A stretch of 64,000 nt of DNA from JAOPZW01 sp963803375 (GCA_963803375.1 CAWDMB010000003.1:41769-105768); one strand, 5' to 3'; shown: positions 26,664 to 37,811, numbered from the stretch's first letter. The notes: a model not told the origin generated them from the letters alone. Made by a program: numbers and translations.

Positions 26664-26696
26664 GCTAAGATCTACGTCTCACCGACTGAGATTTCT
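26664..26696 (+). promoter_or_regulatory. clpB promoter region with motif shared with dnaK
   Basis: TGC-TAAGAT (extended -10, TAAGAT at 26666-26671) is followed by CGACTGAGATTTCT at 26683-26696, identical to the dnaK leader. Here an inverted repeat TCTCA-N5-TGAGA (26677-26691) overlaps the motif. No clear -35 box. The clpB ATG is 12 bases after the motif. Confidence 0.55.
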
Positions 26697-26708
26697 CCAC
26701 GAGGTTCG

Positions 26709-29255
<2,547 letters not shown>

Positions 29256-29365
29256 GCCCGCCGCCGTCGGCCACGGCGCGGTTCTCGTCCCCGGCGCCGA
29301 TCATCGGCGGCGTCGGGCGCATCACCGCCTCGGTGAGGGACGGCGAAATGGGATAGAACCGGCCC

Positions 29366-29647
29366 ATGCCGACCTACATCATGCTTTCGACGCTCACGCC
29401 CGAGGGCGTCCAGACCGTCAAGAACAACCCGCAGCGGATCCGCGAGGTCAACAAGGAAGTCGAGCAGCTCGGGGCGACCGTCCGCGCGCAGTGGGCCACG
29501 CTCGGCGAGTTCGACTTCATCAACGTCGTCGAGGCACCCGACGACCGGACGATGGCGCGCGTCTCGCTCGAGCTCGGCTCGCGCGGCACGGCGCGCTACG
29601 AGACGCTCGTCGCGATCCCCGTGGACGAGTTCATCGCCTCGCTCTAG
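29366..29647 (+). CDS. GYD-domain protein
   Basis: A 93-residue protein matching the GYD family in layout: PTYIMLSTLTPEGVQTVKNN at the start, then a ferredoxin-like beta-alpha-beta core with TLGEFDFINVVEAPDDRTM and a final strand ETLVAIPVDEFIASL. The family is found widely in bacteria and its biochemical role is unknown. A TAGAAC box at 29354-29359 lies six bases before the ATG, with no Shine-Dalgarno sequence. It ends three bases before purD, so it probably heads the purDE transcript. Confidence 0.85.
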   Translation: MPTYIMLSTLTPEGVQTVKNNPQRIREVNKEVEQLGATVRAQWATLGEFDFINVVEAPDDRTMARVSLELGSRGTARYETLVAIPVDEFIASL

Positions 29648-29650
29648 CAC

Positions 29651-30916
29651 GTGAGGGTCCTCGTGGTCGGCGGCGGCGGGCGCGAGCACGCGATCGTGCG
29701 CGCGCTCGCCCGCTCGCCCCAGCGCCCGGAGGTCGTGTGCGCGCCCGGCAACCCCGGCATCGCGCACAACGCGCGCGTCGAGCGCGTCGCCGTCGACGAC
29801 CTCGACGGCCTCGTCGCGCTGGCCGAGCGCGAGGACGCCGCGCTCACCGTCGTCGGGCCCGAGGCGCCGCTCGTCGCCGGGCTCGTCGACGCGCTGCACG
29901 CCGCCGGGCGCGTCGCCTTCGGGCCGACCGCCGCGGCCGCGCGCCTCGAGGGCTCGAAGGCCTTCGCCAAGGAGGTCATGGAGGCGGCGGGCGTCCCGAC
30001 CGCGACCTGGCGCGCGGTGTCGACGGTGAAGGAGGGCATGGGCGCGGTCGAGCGCTACCCGGTCGTGCTCAAGTTCGACGGACTGGCCGCGGGCAAGGGC
30101 GTGGTCATCGCCCCCGACGAGGCGACCGTGCGCGAGACGCTCCACGCGTTCCTCGAGGAGCGCGTCTTCGGAACGGGCCGCGTCGTCGTCGAGGAGCTGC
30201 TCGAGGGCCAGGAGGTCTCGCTGCTCGCGCTGTGCGACGGCGACACGGCGGTGCCGATGGCCCCGGCGCAGGACTACAAGCGCATCTTCGACGGCGACCG
30301 GGGCCCGAACACGGGCGGCATGGGGTCCTACTCGCCGGTGCCAGGCCTCACCGCCGACGACGCGACCGAGCTGGCCCGGGTCGTCCACCAGCCCGTCGTC
30401 GACGAGCTGCGCCGCCACGGCACGCCGTTTCACGGCCTGCTCTACGCCGGCCTGATGCTCACGCGCTCGGGCCCGCGCGTGCTCGAGTTCAACGTGCGCT
30501 TCGGCGACCCCGAGACGCAGGCTGTGCTTCCGCGGCTGCGCTCGGACCTCCTCGACCTCGCGCTGCGCGCGACCCGCCCCGGCGGGCTCGAGGGCGCCAC
30601 GCTGGCCTGGGACGAGCGCTGGGCGGTCACCGTCGTGCTGGCGAGCGCCGGCTACCCGGCGTCGGCGTCGCGCGGCGACCTCGTCGCGGGCCTCGACGAC
30701 GTGCCGGGCGACGTCGAGGTCACCCACGCCGGGACGGCGCTCGACGGGGCCGGGCGCGTGGTCACCGCCGGGGGTCGCGTGCTCAACGTCACCGCGCTCG
30801 GCGCCGGCCCGGCGGCCGCCCGCGCCGCCGCCTATGCTGCCGCCGACCTGATCACCTTCGAGGGCCGGCAGCTGCGCACCGACATCGCGCTGCGGGCCGT
30901 GAGGCCGACGCCATGA
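29651..30916 (+). CDS. purD: Phosphoribosylamine-glycine ligase (GARS)
   Basis: A 421-residue ATP-grasp enzyme for the second step of de novo purine synthesis. The N-terminus is VLVVGGGGREHAIVRALARS; further blocks are VVGPEAPLVAGLVDAL, PTAAAARLEGSKAFAKEVME, VLKFDGLAAGKGVVIA, NTGGMGSYSPVP and LEFNVRFGDPETQAVLPRL. Length and motifs are normal. GTG start at 29651. The stop overlaps the purE start (ATGA). Confidence 0.97.
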   Translation: MRVLVVGGGGREHAIVRALARSPQRPEVVCAPGNPGIAHNARVERVAVDDLDGLVALAEREDAALTVVGPEAPLVAGLVDALHAAGRVAFGPTAAAARLEGSKAFAKEVMEAAGVPTATWRAVSTVKEGMGAVERYPVVLKFDGLAAGKGVVIAPDEATVRETLHAFLEERVFGTGRVVVEELLEGQEVSLLALCDGDTAVPMAPAQDYKRIFDGDRGPNTGGMGSYSPVPGLTADDATELARVVHQPVVDELRRHGTPFHGLLYAGLMLTRSGPRVLEFNVRFGDPETQAVLPRLRSDLLDLALRATRPGGLEGATLAWDERWAVTVVLASAGYPASASRGDLVAGLDDVPGDVEVTHAGTALDGAGRVVTAGGRVLNVTALGAGPAAARAAAYAAADLITFEGRQLRTDIALRAVRPTP

Positions 30917-31392
30917 GCGAAGCCGCGCCCGAGAGCGGCGCCCTGACCCAGACCGATCCGGAGGCGGCCTTCGAGGAGCTCGACGTCGACGCGCCGCGCG
31001 TCGGGATCATCATGGGCTCGAAGTCCGATCTGCCCGAGATGGAGAAGGCGGGCGAGGTCCTCACCGAGCGGGGGATCAGCTACGAGACGCGCGTCATGTC
31101 GGCGCACCGCGAGCCCGACGTCGTCGCCGACTACTGCCGCAACGCCCGGATGCGGGGGCTGAAGGTCATCATCGCCGGGGCCGGCCTGGCCGCGGCGCTG
31201 CCCGGGGTCGCCGCCGCCCACAGCGACCTGCCGGTCATCGGCGTCCCGCTGACGAGCCGCCTGAGCGCGATGGGCGGCCTCGACGCCCTGCTGAGCATCG
31301 TGCAGATGCCCCCGGGCGTCCCGGTGGCGACCGTGGGCCTCGACAACGCCCGCAACGCCGGCCACCTCGCCGCGCGGATCCTCGAGGCCTGA
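30913..31392 (+). CDS. purE: N5-carboxyaminoimidazole ribonucleotide mutase
   Basis: A 159-residue class I PurE with a 30-residue polar N-terminal extension. Core motifs are VGIIMGSKSDLPEMEKAGEV, MSAHREPDVV (usually SAHRTP) and LPVIGVPLTSRLSAMGGLDA with VATVGLDNARNAGHLAARIL. The active-site loop AGAGLAAALPGV differs from the common AGAGGAAHLPGM by losing the His. Class I enzymes act after PurK, which is not in this window. Coupled to purD by ATGA. Confidence 0.94.
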   Translation: MSEAAPESGALTQTDPEAAFEELDVDAPRVGIIMGSKSDLPEMEKAGEVLTERGISYETRVMSAHREPDVVADYCRNARMRGLKVIIAGAGLAAALPGVAAAHSDLPVIGVPLTSRLSAMGGLDALLSIVQMPPGVPVATVGLDNARNAGHLAARILEA

Positions 31393-31459
31393 TCACGTGG
31401 CCCGTCTCGCAACCGTCGACCCGAGCCTTCGTGCCGATCGTGACGAAACGGACCACTAG

Positions 31460-32215
31460 GTGCCCGAGCGGCGTCTGGACCTCGACGCGCATCGCAACCT
31501 CGGCGAGCTCCTCGGCACGGCCTTCGCGCTCTTCGGGCGCCACGCCGGGCTCTTCCTCGGGGTGACGCTGCTCGTCGTCGCTCCGGTCACGCTCGTCGTC
31601 GACGGCGTCTGGGGGCGGCGGCTGGCCGACGGCGCCGACGCCGACGTCCCGCTCGGGGCGATGGTCGCGGGCCTGGGGTTGAGCGCCGTCGTGGTGCCGA
31701 CGCTCGTCACGGCCCTGCACGCCATCATCGTCCAGCGCCTGGGCCGCGGCGAGGAGCCGACGATCGGCGAGGCGCTCGACGCCGCGGCGGACCGCGTTCT
31801 GCCGGCGGTCGGCGCGGTGGTCCTCTACATCCTCGGCGTCGCCGCGGGGCTCGTCGCCTTCGTGATCCCCGGGTTCTACCTCGGCGTGCGCTGGTACTTC
31901 AGCGCGCAGGCCGCGGTCGTCGACGGCCTCGCGCCGCGGGCGGCGCTCACGCGCAGCGGCGAGCTCGTGGAGGGCTCGTGGTGGCGCGTCGCCGGCCTGC
32001 TGGTGGTGGCCGGGCTCGTCTTCGGGCTGCTCGGCGGGCTCCTGCAGGCCGTGATCGACGCGACCGGCGCGGGCCTGCTCTACGTCGCGCTCCTGATCGC
32101 CGAGCAGACGCTCGTGCTCTCCCTGACCGCGCTCTTCGGGACGCTGCTCTTCTTCGATCTGCGCGCCCGCCGCTGGTCGGGCGCGCGCGAGCCCGTGCTG
32201 GGCGGCGAGCGGTGA
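31460..32215 (+). CDS. Integral membrane protein (glycerophosphodiesterase-type membrane domain-like)
   Basis: A 251-residue protein with about five to six hydrophobic segments. The pattern LDAHRNLGELLGTAFALFGR at the N-terminus, then VIPGFYLGVRWYFSAQAAVV and RSGELVEGSWWRVAGLLVVA, is that of bacterial membrane proteins with an internal repeat sometimes annotated as a glycerophosphoryl diester phosphodiesterase membrane domain. No catalytic domain is attached. GTG start at 31460; its stop overlaps the purB start (GTGA), so the two are cotranslated although no link in function is known. Confidence 0.75.
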   Translation: MPERRLDLDAHRNLGELLGTAFALFGRHAGLFLGVTLLVVAPVTLVVDGVWGRRLADGADADVPLGAMVAGLGLSAVVVPTLVTALHAIIVQRLGRGEEPTIGEALDAAADRVLPAVGAVVLYILGVAAGLVAFVIPGFYLGVRWYFSAQAAVVDGLAPRAALTRSGELVEGSWWRVAGLLVVAGLVFGLLGGLLQAVIDATGAGLLYVALLIAEQTLVLSLTALFGTLLFFDLRARRWSGAREPVLGGER

Positions 32216-33483
32216 TCGAGCGCTACACCCGCCCCGCGCTCGGCGCGCTGTGGACCGACGCGGCGCGCATGGAGGCGTGGCGGCGCGTCGAGGTCGCCGC
32301 CTGCGAGGAGCTGGACGGCCCGACGGCGGCCGAGCTGGAGGCGATCCGCGCCGCGACCTTCACCGTCGAGGCGGTCCATGAGCGCGAGCGCGTCACCGAC
32401 CACGACGTCGCCGCCTTCGTCGACGTCCTGCAGGCGAGCGCCGGCGCCGGCGGGCGCTGGATCCACTTCGGGCTGACCTCCTCCGACGTCCTCGACACCG
32501 CGCTCGCGCTCCAGCTGCGCGCGGCGGGGGAGCTCGTCGTGGCCGGAGCCCGCGAGCTCGTCGAGGCCCTCGCCGCGCGGGCGCGCGAGCACGTCGACAC
32601 GGTCTGCGTCGGGCGCACGCACGGGGTCCACGCCGAGCCGACGACGTTCGGGATCAAGCTCGCGGGCCTCGCCTTCGAGGCCGCCCGCAACGCAGATCGC
32701 CTCGAGCGGGCGTTCGCGCAGGCGGCGACGGGCGCGCTCTCGGGCGCGGTCGGCACGTACGCGGCGACGAGCCCGGCCTTCGAGGCGCGCGTCCTCGCCC
32801 GCCTCGGGCTGGCGCGCGAGCCGGTCTCAACGCAGGTCGTGCCGCGCGACCGCCACGCCGAGCTCGTGCAGGCGATCGCGCTCGCCGGCGCGGGGATCGA
32901 GCGCCTGGCCACCGAGGTCCGCCACCTGCAGCGCACGGAGGTCCGCGAGGCCGAGGAGCCCTTCCGCGCCGGCCTGCAGAAGGGCTCCAGCGCGATGCCC
33001 CACAAGCGCAACCCGATCATGACCGAGCGGCTGACCGGCCTCGCGCGGGTTCTGCGGGGCCACGCCCAGACCGCGGTCGAGGACGTCGCGCTCTGGCACG
33101 AGCGCGACATCTCCCACTCCGGGGCCGAGCGCGTGATCCTGCCCGACGCCACGATCCTGCTCGACTACATGCAGGCGCTGGCGGCTCGCGTCGTGGGCGG
33201 CCTCGTCGTCCATGCCGACCGCATGCGGGCCAACCTCGAGCTGACGCACGGCGCGCTCTTCTCCCAGCGCGCCCTGCTCGCGCTCGTGGCGGGCGGGATG
33301 GCCCGCGACGAGGCCTACCGCATCGTGCAGGAGGACGCCCAGCGCGCGTGGGACGCCGGGACGCCGCTGCGCGGCCTGCTCGCGGCGCGTGACCTCGGCC
33401 TCGACCTCGACGCCGTCTTCGACCTCGGGGCGTTCACGCGTCACGCCGTGGAGATCGTGGGGCGCCTCGACGCGATCGCTTGA
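32212..33483 (+). CDS. purB: Adenylosuccinate lyase
   Basis: A 423-residue fumarase/aspartase-superfamily lyase that acts twice in purine synthesis (SAICAR to AICAR, adenylosuccinate to AMP). Motifs: IERYTRPALGALWTDAARME at the start, WIHFGLTSSDVLDTALALQL, VGRTHGVHAEPTTFGIKLAG (catalytic His) and the signature loop KGSSAMPHKRNPIMTERLTG with the catalytic Ser (about residue 262). GTG start overlaps the upstream stop. A hairpin at 33499-33520 probably ends this transcript. Confidence 0.97.
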   Translation: MIERYTRPALGALWTDAARMEAWRRVEVAACEELDGPTAAELEAIRAATFTVEAVHERERVTDHDVAAFVDVLQASAGAGGRWIHFGLTSSDVLDTALALQLRAAGELVVAGARELVEALAARAREHVDTVCVGRTHGVHAEPTTFGIKLAGLAFEAARNADRLERAFAQAATGALSGAVGTYAATSPAFEARVLARLGLAREPVSTQVVPRDRHAELVQAIALAGAGIERLATEVRHLQRTEVREAEEPFRAGLQKGSSAMPHKRNPIMTERLTGLARVLRGHAQTAVEDVALWHERDISHSGAERVILPDATILLDYMQALAARVVGGLVVHADRMRANLELTHGALFSQRALLALVAGGMARDEAYRIVQEDAQRAWDAGTPLRGLLAARDLGLDLDAVFDLGAFTRHAVEIVGRLDAIA

Positions 33484-33498
33484 GCGCCGTCCCCTCGC

Positions 33499-33520
33499 AG
33501 ATCGCGTGGCGTCGCGATCT
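33499..33520 (+). terminator. Hairpin after purB
   Basis: An 8-bp perfect stem AGATCGCG / CGCGATCT with loop TGGCGT, 15 bases after the purB stop; an outer TGAGC/GCTCA pair at 33481 and 33524 could lengthen it. No T-tract, as is common in GC-rich actinobacteria. Confidence 0.5.
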
Positions 33521-33595
33521 CGGGCTCAGCTTAGAGAGGAGCCTGGGTTCAGGCGCGCCCCCGGGCGCTTGAGCCACGCTCTATGCTCCGCTGCA

Positions 33596-33973
33596 GTGCG
33601 CGAAGGCGTGGCGATCTTGGCCGTTCTGGCCCTGCTGACGGCTGGCGCGACGTCAGCGTCGGGCCGCGTGTATCGCGGCTTCATGACGAACGGCGACAGC
33701 CGGGCGGTGCACTCGGGCGAGCAGGGCGCGATCTGGCAGTCGCGCTTCATCGAGCACGCGCGCGGCCGCGTGAGGTACGCCGCGTGCGTGATCTTCCTCG
33801 ATGGGCACAACGTGGTCCGATGCAAGGTCGGCCGGACCAATAGCCACGGCGTCAGCCGCCTGGGCTTCTCACGGTTCGTGAACTTGCGTCCCGGCCACTG
33901 GGCCGTGCGCTTCTTCCGGCTCGGGCGTCGGTTGGCGGCTTGGAACTTCACGGTGCGCCCGGAATCGGTCTGA
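33596..33973 (+). CDS. Small secreted protein of unknown function
   Basis: A 125-residue protein with a Sec signal peptide: REGVAILAVLALLTAGATSA followed by SGRV, cleavage likely near residue 24. The mature part is basic and has two cysteines (YAACVIFLDG and VVRCKVGRT) that could form a disulfide, plus several aromatic/arginine strands (RVYRGFMTNGDSRAVHSGEQ). TATGCT at 33582-33587 lies eight bases before the GTG at 33596, with no Shine-Dalgarno sequence. I recognise no family. Base composition is slightly lower in GC than its neighbours. Confidence 0.72.
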   Translation: MREGVAILAVLALLTAGATSASGRVYRGFMTNGDSRAVHSGEQGAIWQSRFIEHARGRVRYAACVIFLDGHNVVRCKVGRTNSHGVSRLGFSRFVNLRPGHWAVRFFRLGRRLAAWNFTVRPESV

Positions 33974-33985
33974 GCATCCCCATCG

Positions 33986-34033
33986 GCAGCTCTCGCGCCC
34001 AAGTGGCACAGCCATCTGGGCGCCGCGAGCTGC
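33986..34033. terminator. Bidirectional hairpin between convergent genes
   Basis: A long stem: GCAGCTC pairs with GAGCTGC, GCGCCCA with TGGGCGC, and TGGC with GCCA inside the loop. It lies between the stop of the secreted-protein gene (33973) and the stop of the thioredoxin-reductase-like gene (34050), the right place for a terminator that serves both strands. Confidence 0.65.
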
Positions 34034-34049
34034 GCATCGAGGCATAAGC

Positions 34050-35747
34050 TCAGGCCTGCAGCACCTCGTGGGCGAAGCGCACGGCCAGGGCGCCGTCGCC
34101 GACGGCGCCGGCGACGCGCTTCGTTGCGCCTGCGCGGACGTCGCCCGCGGCGAAGACGCCGGGCCGGACGGTCTCGAGCAGATGCGGATGACGGTCGCTC
34201 GAGGGCCAGCCGTTGGATCCCGCACGCGCCACCGCGCCGTCGCCACACCTGATGTAACCGGCCTCGTCGAGCTCGAGCATCGTGTGCACCGCCTCGGTGC
34301 GCGGCTCGGCGCCGATCATCACGAACACGGCCGACACCGCGACGCGCTCGACGTTGCCGTCCGCGCGGCTGCGCAGATCCGCGTGCTCGAGCCGGCCGTC
34401 GCCGTCGACGGCGCTCACCTCGGTGCCGGTGATGATCTCGATGTTCGGGCGCGATTCGATGCGCTCGAGCAGGTAGCGCGACATCGTCGCCGCGAGGCCT
34501 GCGCCGCGGATCACGACGCGGACGCTGCGCGCCGCGCGCGACAGGTGCACCGCCGCCTGGCCGGCCGAGTTGCCGCCTCCAACGACGATCACGTCCTCGC
34601 CGCGGCAGCGCTCGGCGTCGCTCGCCATCGCGGCGTGGTAGACGCCCGCGCCCACGAACCGCTCGACGTTGTCGGCCGCGAGCTCGCGCCAGCGCGCACC
34701 GGTGGCGACGACGACCGTGCGGGCGAGCGCGTGCTGTCCGTCGTCGAGGTCGACGCGGACGAGCCCCTCGGCGCCGCGCGCGAGCTCGACCGCGCGGTGA
34801 AAGCTCGACAGCACCGCGTCGAAGCGACGCGCCTGCAGCGTCGCCTTGCGCGTCAGCTCGGTTCCCGAGATCCCCGTCGGAAAGCCGAGGTAGTTCTCGA
34901 TCCGCGTGCTGGTGCCGGCCTGGCCGCCGGGCGCCCACGCCTCCGCCACGAGCGTCCGCAGCCCCTCGGACCCGCCGTAGACCGCGGCCGCGAGCCCCGC
35001 GGGGCCGCCGCCGAGCACGACCAGATCGAACCGCTCGCCGTCGATCTCGGCGCGCAGGCCGAGCTCGCGGGCGACCTGGGCGGCCGAGGGGTTGCGCAGC
35101 ACGGCGGTGTTGCGCACGAGCAGCGGCGTCTCCTCGCGTCCGATCTTCAGCCACTCGAGCATCGCCGCGCTCTCGTCGTCGGTGTCGACGTCGTACCACC
35201 GCACCGGGATCAGATTGCGCTCGAGCAGGTCACGAACCTCGAACGCGCGCCGCGAACCGCGCGGCGCAATCAGCCGCAGCACGCCGTGCCCGTGCCGAAC
35301 GTGCCACTCCCTGCGCGCCATCATCGTGCGCAGGACGAGCTCGGCCAGCTCGGGCCACGACGCGAGCATCGCCCGCAGCTCAGGGCGGTCGAACGCGATC
35401 ACGTCGGTCGGCTCGTCGGCGACGCACGCGGCGATCGCCGGCTCGCCGGTGAACGTGGCGATGTCGCCGAGAAACGTCCCGGCGTCCGCCTCGGCAACCC
35501 ACACCTCCTTGCCCGGCTTGCGGTCGAGCACCCGCACCCTGCCGCGCTCGATCACGAGAAACGGCGCGTCGCGCCGCCCCTGCTCGTACAGCGTGTCCCC
35601 GGCCGCGAACGAGCGGCGCGTGCCCAGCACCGCCAGCCGCTCGAGCTTCCTCGCGGACATCCGCGGGTACATCACCTCGTCGCCGAGATCGGGGAAGTCC
35701 TCGGCGCGGATCTGCGTGGGTGTCGTTGCATCGATCGGCACGGTCAT
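34050..35747 (-). CDS. Thioredoxin reductase-like flavoprotein with N-terminal cyclic-nucleotide-binding domain
   Basis: A 565-residue protein with three parts. Residues about 25-150 are a CRP/cNMP-binding barrel (FLVIERGRVRVLDRKPGKEV, GTFLGDIATFTGEPAIAACV). Residues about 165-235 are a thioredoxin-fold-like linker without cysteines (IPVRWYDVDTDDESAAMLEW). Residues about 245-560 are an FAD/NAD(P) oxidoreductase (DLVVLGGGPAGLAAAVYGGS; VIVVGGGNSAGQAAVHLSRA; PGVFAAGDVRAGATKRVAGA). The redox CxxC of thioredoxin reductase is absent: its place reads YHAAMASDAERC. So it is not a normal thioredoxin reductase; it may be ferredoxin- or NADPH-dependent, with activity tuned by a nucleotide or by membrane state. 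Confidence 0.88.
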   Translation of the reverse strand: MTVPIDATTPTQIRAEDFPDLGDEVMYPRMSARKLERLAVLGTRRSFAAGDTLYEQGRRDAPFLVIERGRVRVLDRKPGKEVWVAEADAGTFLGDIATFTGEPAIAACVADEPTDVIAFDRPELRAMLASWPELAELVLRTMMARREWHVRHGHGVLRLIAPRGSRRAFEVRDLLERNLIPVRWYDVDTDDESAAMLEWLKIGREETPLLVRNTAVLRNPSAAQVARELGLRAEIDGERFDLVVLGGGPAGLAAAVYGGSEGLRTLVAEAWAPGGQAGTSTRIENYLGFPTGISGTELTRKATLQARRFDAVLSSFHRAVELARGAEGLVRVDLDDGQHALARTVVVATGARWRELAADNVERFVGAGVYHAAMASDAERCRGEDVIVVGGGNSAGQAAVHLSRAARSVRVVIRGAGLAATMSRYLLERIESRPNIEIITGTEVSAVDGDGRLEHADLRSRADGNVERVAVSAVFVMIGAEPRTEAVHTMLELDEAGYIRCGDGAVARAGSNGWPSSDRHPHLLETVRPGVFAAGDVRAGATKRVAGAVGDGALAVRFAHEVLQA

Positions 35748-35843
35748 CCGCCAAGGGGTAGCAGACCGGCGCCGAGCCCAAGCCCTGCGGGTACTCGACG
35801 GTGGCGCGCGAGGCCAACCCGGGACGCAGGCGGCTCGGTTACC

Positions 35844-36716
35844 GTGAGATTCGTGCGAATCGCGACCTGGAACGTGAACTCGGTCAAGCAGCGCGTGCCG
35901 CGGTTGCTGCCGTGGCTGGATCAGCGCCAGCCGGACGTGGTCTGCCTGCAGGAGACCAAGCTCGCCGACGACGCGTTCCTCGATCTGCTCGGCGGCGAGC
36001 TCACCGACCGCGGCTACGCGGTCGCGCTCCACGGTGAGGCGACGTGGAACGGCGTCGCGATCCTCTCGCGCGTGGGGCTGGACGACGTCGTCACGGGCCT
36101 CGCGGGCGCGCCGGGGTTCCCGCGTCCGGAGGCGCGCGCCGTGTCCGCCACCTGTGGCGGGATCCGGATGGTCTCGGTGTACGTGCCGAACGGGCGAGCG
36201 CCGGGCTCCGAGCACTACGAGTACAAGCTCGCCTGGCTCGCTGCGCTGCGCGAGACGGTCGCCGCCGGCCCGGAGGCGACGGTCGTGTGTGGCGACATGA
36301 ACATCGCGCCCACCGATGACGACGTGTTCGATCCCGACGCCTACGTCGGCCAGACCCACGTGACGCCGCCCGAGCGCGCGGCGCTGACGGAGGTGGAGGC
36401 GCTCGGCCTGCATGACGTCGTGCGGGAGCGCTGGCCCGACGAGCGGGTCTTCACCTACTGGGACTACCGGGCCGGGATGTTCCATCAGGACCTCGGGATG
36501 CGGATCGACCTCGTGTTGGTCGGCGCGCCGGTCGTCGGCCGCGTCGAGGCGGCATGGGTGGACCGGCAGGCCCGCAAGGGCAGTGGGCCAAGCGACCATG
36601 CGCCGGTGATCGTCGATCTGGACGAGGCGCCCGACGGGGACATCGGGCCGGTCGTTCCGCCGCCTTCCGCTCCGGCCGCGAGGCGCGGCGCGAAGAAGCT
36701 GCCGCAGACCCCGTGA
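35844..36716 (+). CDS. xth: Exodeoxyribonuclease III (AP endonuclease)
   Basis: A 290-residue EEP-family nuclease. Motifs: RIATWNVNSVKQRVPRLLPW, VVCLQETKLADDAF (metal-binding Glu), VSVYVPNGRAPGSEHYEYKL, VVCGDMNIAPTDDDVFD, FTYWDYRAGMFHQDLGMRID and the final SDHAPVIVDL with the catalytic Asp-His. It cuts at abasic sites and removes blocked 3' ends. A 30-residue Pro/Ala/Lys tail follows the domain. GTG at 35844 is chosen, GTG at 35853 is possible; between them lies an inverted repeat GATTCG-TG-CGAATC. Beside it, on the other strand, is the LigD-type polymerase gene. Confidence 0.95.
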   Translation: MRFVRIATWNVNSVKQRVPRLLPWLDQRQPDVVCLQETKLADDAFLDLLGGELTDRGYAVALHGEATWNGVAILSRVGLDDVVTGLAGAPGFPRPEARAVSATCGGIRMVSVYVPNGRAPGSEHYEYKLAWLAALRETVAAGPEATVVCGDMNIAPTDDDVFDPDAYVGQTHVTPPERAALTEVEALGLHDVVRERWPDERVFTYWDYRAGMFHQDLGMRIDLVLVGAPVVGRVEAAWVDRQARKGSGPSDHAPVIVDLDEAPDGDIGPVVPPPSAPAARRGAKKLPQTP

Positions 36717-36743
36717 CGCTCACTCCCGCCAGGCGCGCAGTCC

Positions 36744-37811
36744 TCACCGCCGCGGTCGGTCGCGGTCGCGCGAGGGCTGAACGCGCTTGGGCTCTCCCGG
36801 CATCTTCGGATAGTCGGGCGGGTAGGGCATGTCGCCCCGTCCGTCGGCGGCGTCGTTCTCGTACATGTCGAGCAGCGGCTGCAGGGAGTGGACGGCGTCG
36901 TCGATCGCGGCGTGGCGATCGCCCACCTCGGCGAAGCGCGCGGGCATTGTGGCGACCGTGAAGTCCTCGGGCGCGACCTCGGGGAGCTCGTCCCACGTCA
37001 GCGGTGCGGACACCGGCGCACCCGCCTTCGGCCGCACGCTGTAGGCCGAGGCGATCGTGCGATCGCGCGCATTCTGGTTGTAGTCGACGAAGATGCGCTC
37101 GCCGCGCTCCTCCTTCCACCACTTCGTCGTCACCTCGCCCGGTAGGCGCCGCTCGAGCTCGCGCCCGAAGGCGATCGCGGCGTGGCGGACGTCCGTGAAC
37201 GCCCAGCGTGGCGCGATCCGGACGTAGAGGTGGACGCCTCGGCCCCCCGAGGTCTTCGGGAAGCCCCTGTAGCCGAGCTCGTCGAGGAGCACGCGCGCCT
37301 CGGCTGCGACGCGCACGGCGTCGGCGAAGTCCGTGCCCGGCTGCGGGTCCAGGTCGATGCGCAGCTCGTCCGGATGGTCGACGTCGTCCCGGCGAACCGG
37401 CCACGGATGGAACGTGATCGTGCCCATCTGGGCCGCCCAGCCGACAACCGCCAGCTCCGTCGGGCAGACCTCGTCCGCATGGCGACCCGACGGGAATTCG
37501 ATCCGCGCCGTCTGCACGTAGTCCGGAGCTCCACGGGGGACGCGCTTCTGAAAGAAGGCGTCGCCGCCGCCCTGCTCCCGCGTCGACACGACGATGCCCG
37601 GGTGCACGCCCTTCGGCCAGCGCTCGAAGGTCGTCGGTCGTCGCTCGAGCGCGCGCAGGATCCCGTCCCCGACGGCGAGGTAATACTCGACGACGTCGAG
37701 CTTGGTGACCGCACGTGAGCGCTTGGTCATCGGGAAGATCACGCGATCGGGATTCGACACGCGCAGGTCGCGCCCACCGGCGTCGATGACGGTGGCCTCG
37801 GATGCGGCCAT
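36744..37811 (-). CDS. Stand-alone LigD-type NHEJ polymerase/primase domain
   Basis: A 355-residue archaeo-eukaryotic primase-like protein matching the polymerase domain of LigD. The metal-binding DxD is in ELRIDLDPQPGTDFADAV (about residue 147), followed by KTSGGRGVHLYVRIAP and FVDYNQNARDRTIASAYSVR with PKAGAPVSAPLTWDEL. There is no ligase or nuclease domain attached and no ku gene beside it. Such proteins fill in ends during non-homologous end joining and can add ribonucleotides. ATG at 37811 is chosen. It is convergent with xth and divergent from purC. Confidence 0.93.
   Translation of the reverse strand: MAASEATVIDAGGRDLRVSNPDRVIFPMTKRSRAVTKLDVVEYYLAVGDGILRALERRPTTFERWPKGVHPGIVVSTREQGGGDAFFQKRVPRGAPDYVQTARIEFPSGRHADEVCPTELAVVGWAAQMGTITFHPWPVRRDDVDHPDELRIDLDPQPGTDFADAVRVAAEARVLLDELGYRGFPKTSGGRGVHLYVRIAPRWAFTDVRHAAIAFGRELERRLPGEVTTKWWKEERGERIFVDYNQNARDRTIASAYSVRPKAGAPVSAPLTWDELPEVAPEDFTVATMPARFAEVGDRHAAIDDAVHSLQPLLDMYENDAADGRGDMPYPPDYPKMPGEPKRVQPSRDRDRPRR

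Noticed and set aside
29295..29309. CGCCGAT-C-ATCGGCG palindrome after clpB as an operator
   Set aside because: It is 57 bases from the next start with no promoter between and could arise by chance at this GC content.
34068..35843. Long rightward frame upstream of xth read as an 882-residue fusion
   Set aside because: The first 590 codons are antisense to the thioredoxin-reductase-like gene; the Xth domain begins at the GTG at 35844.
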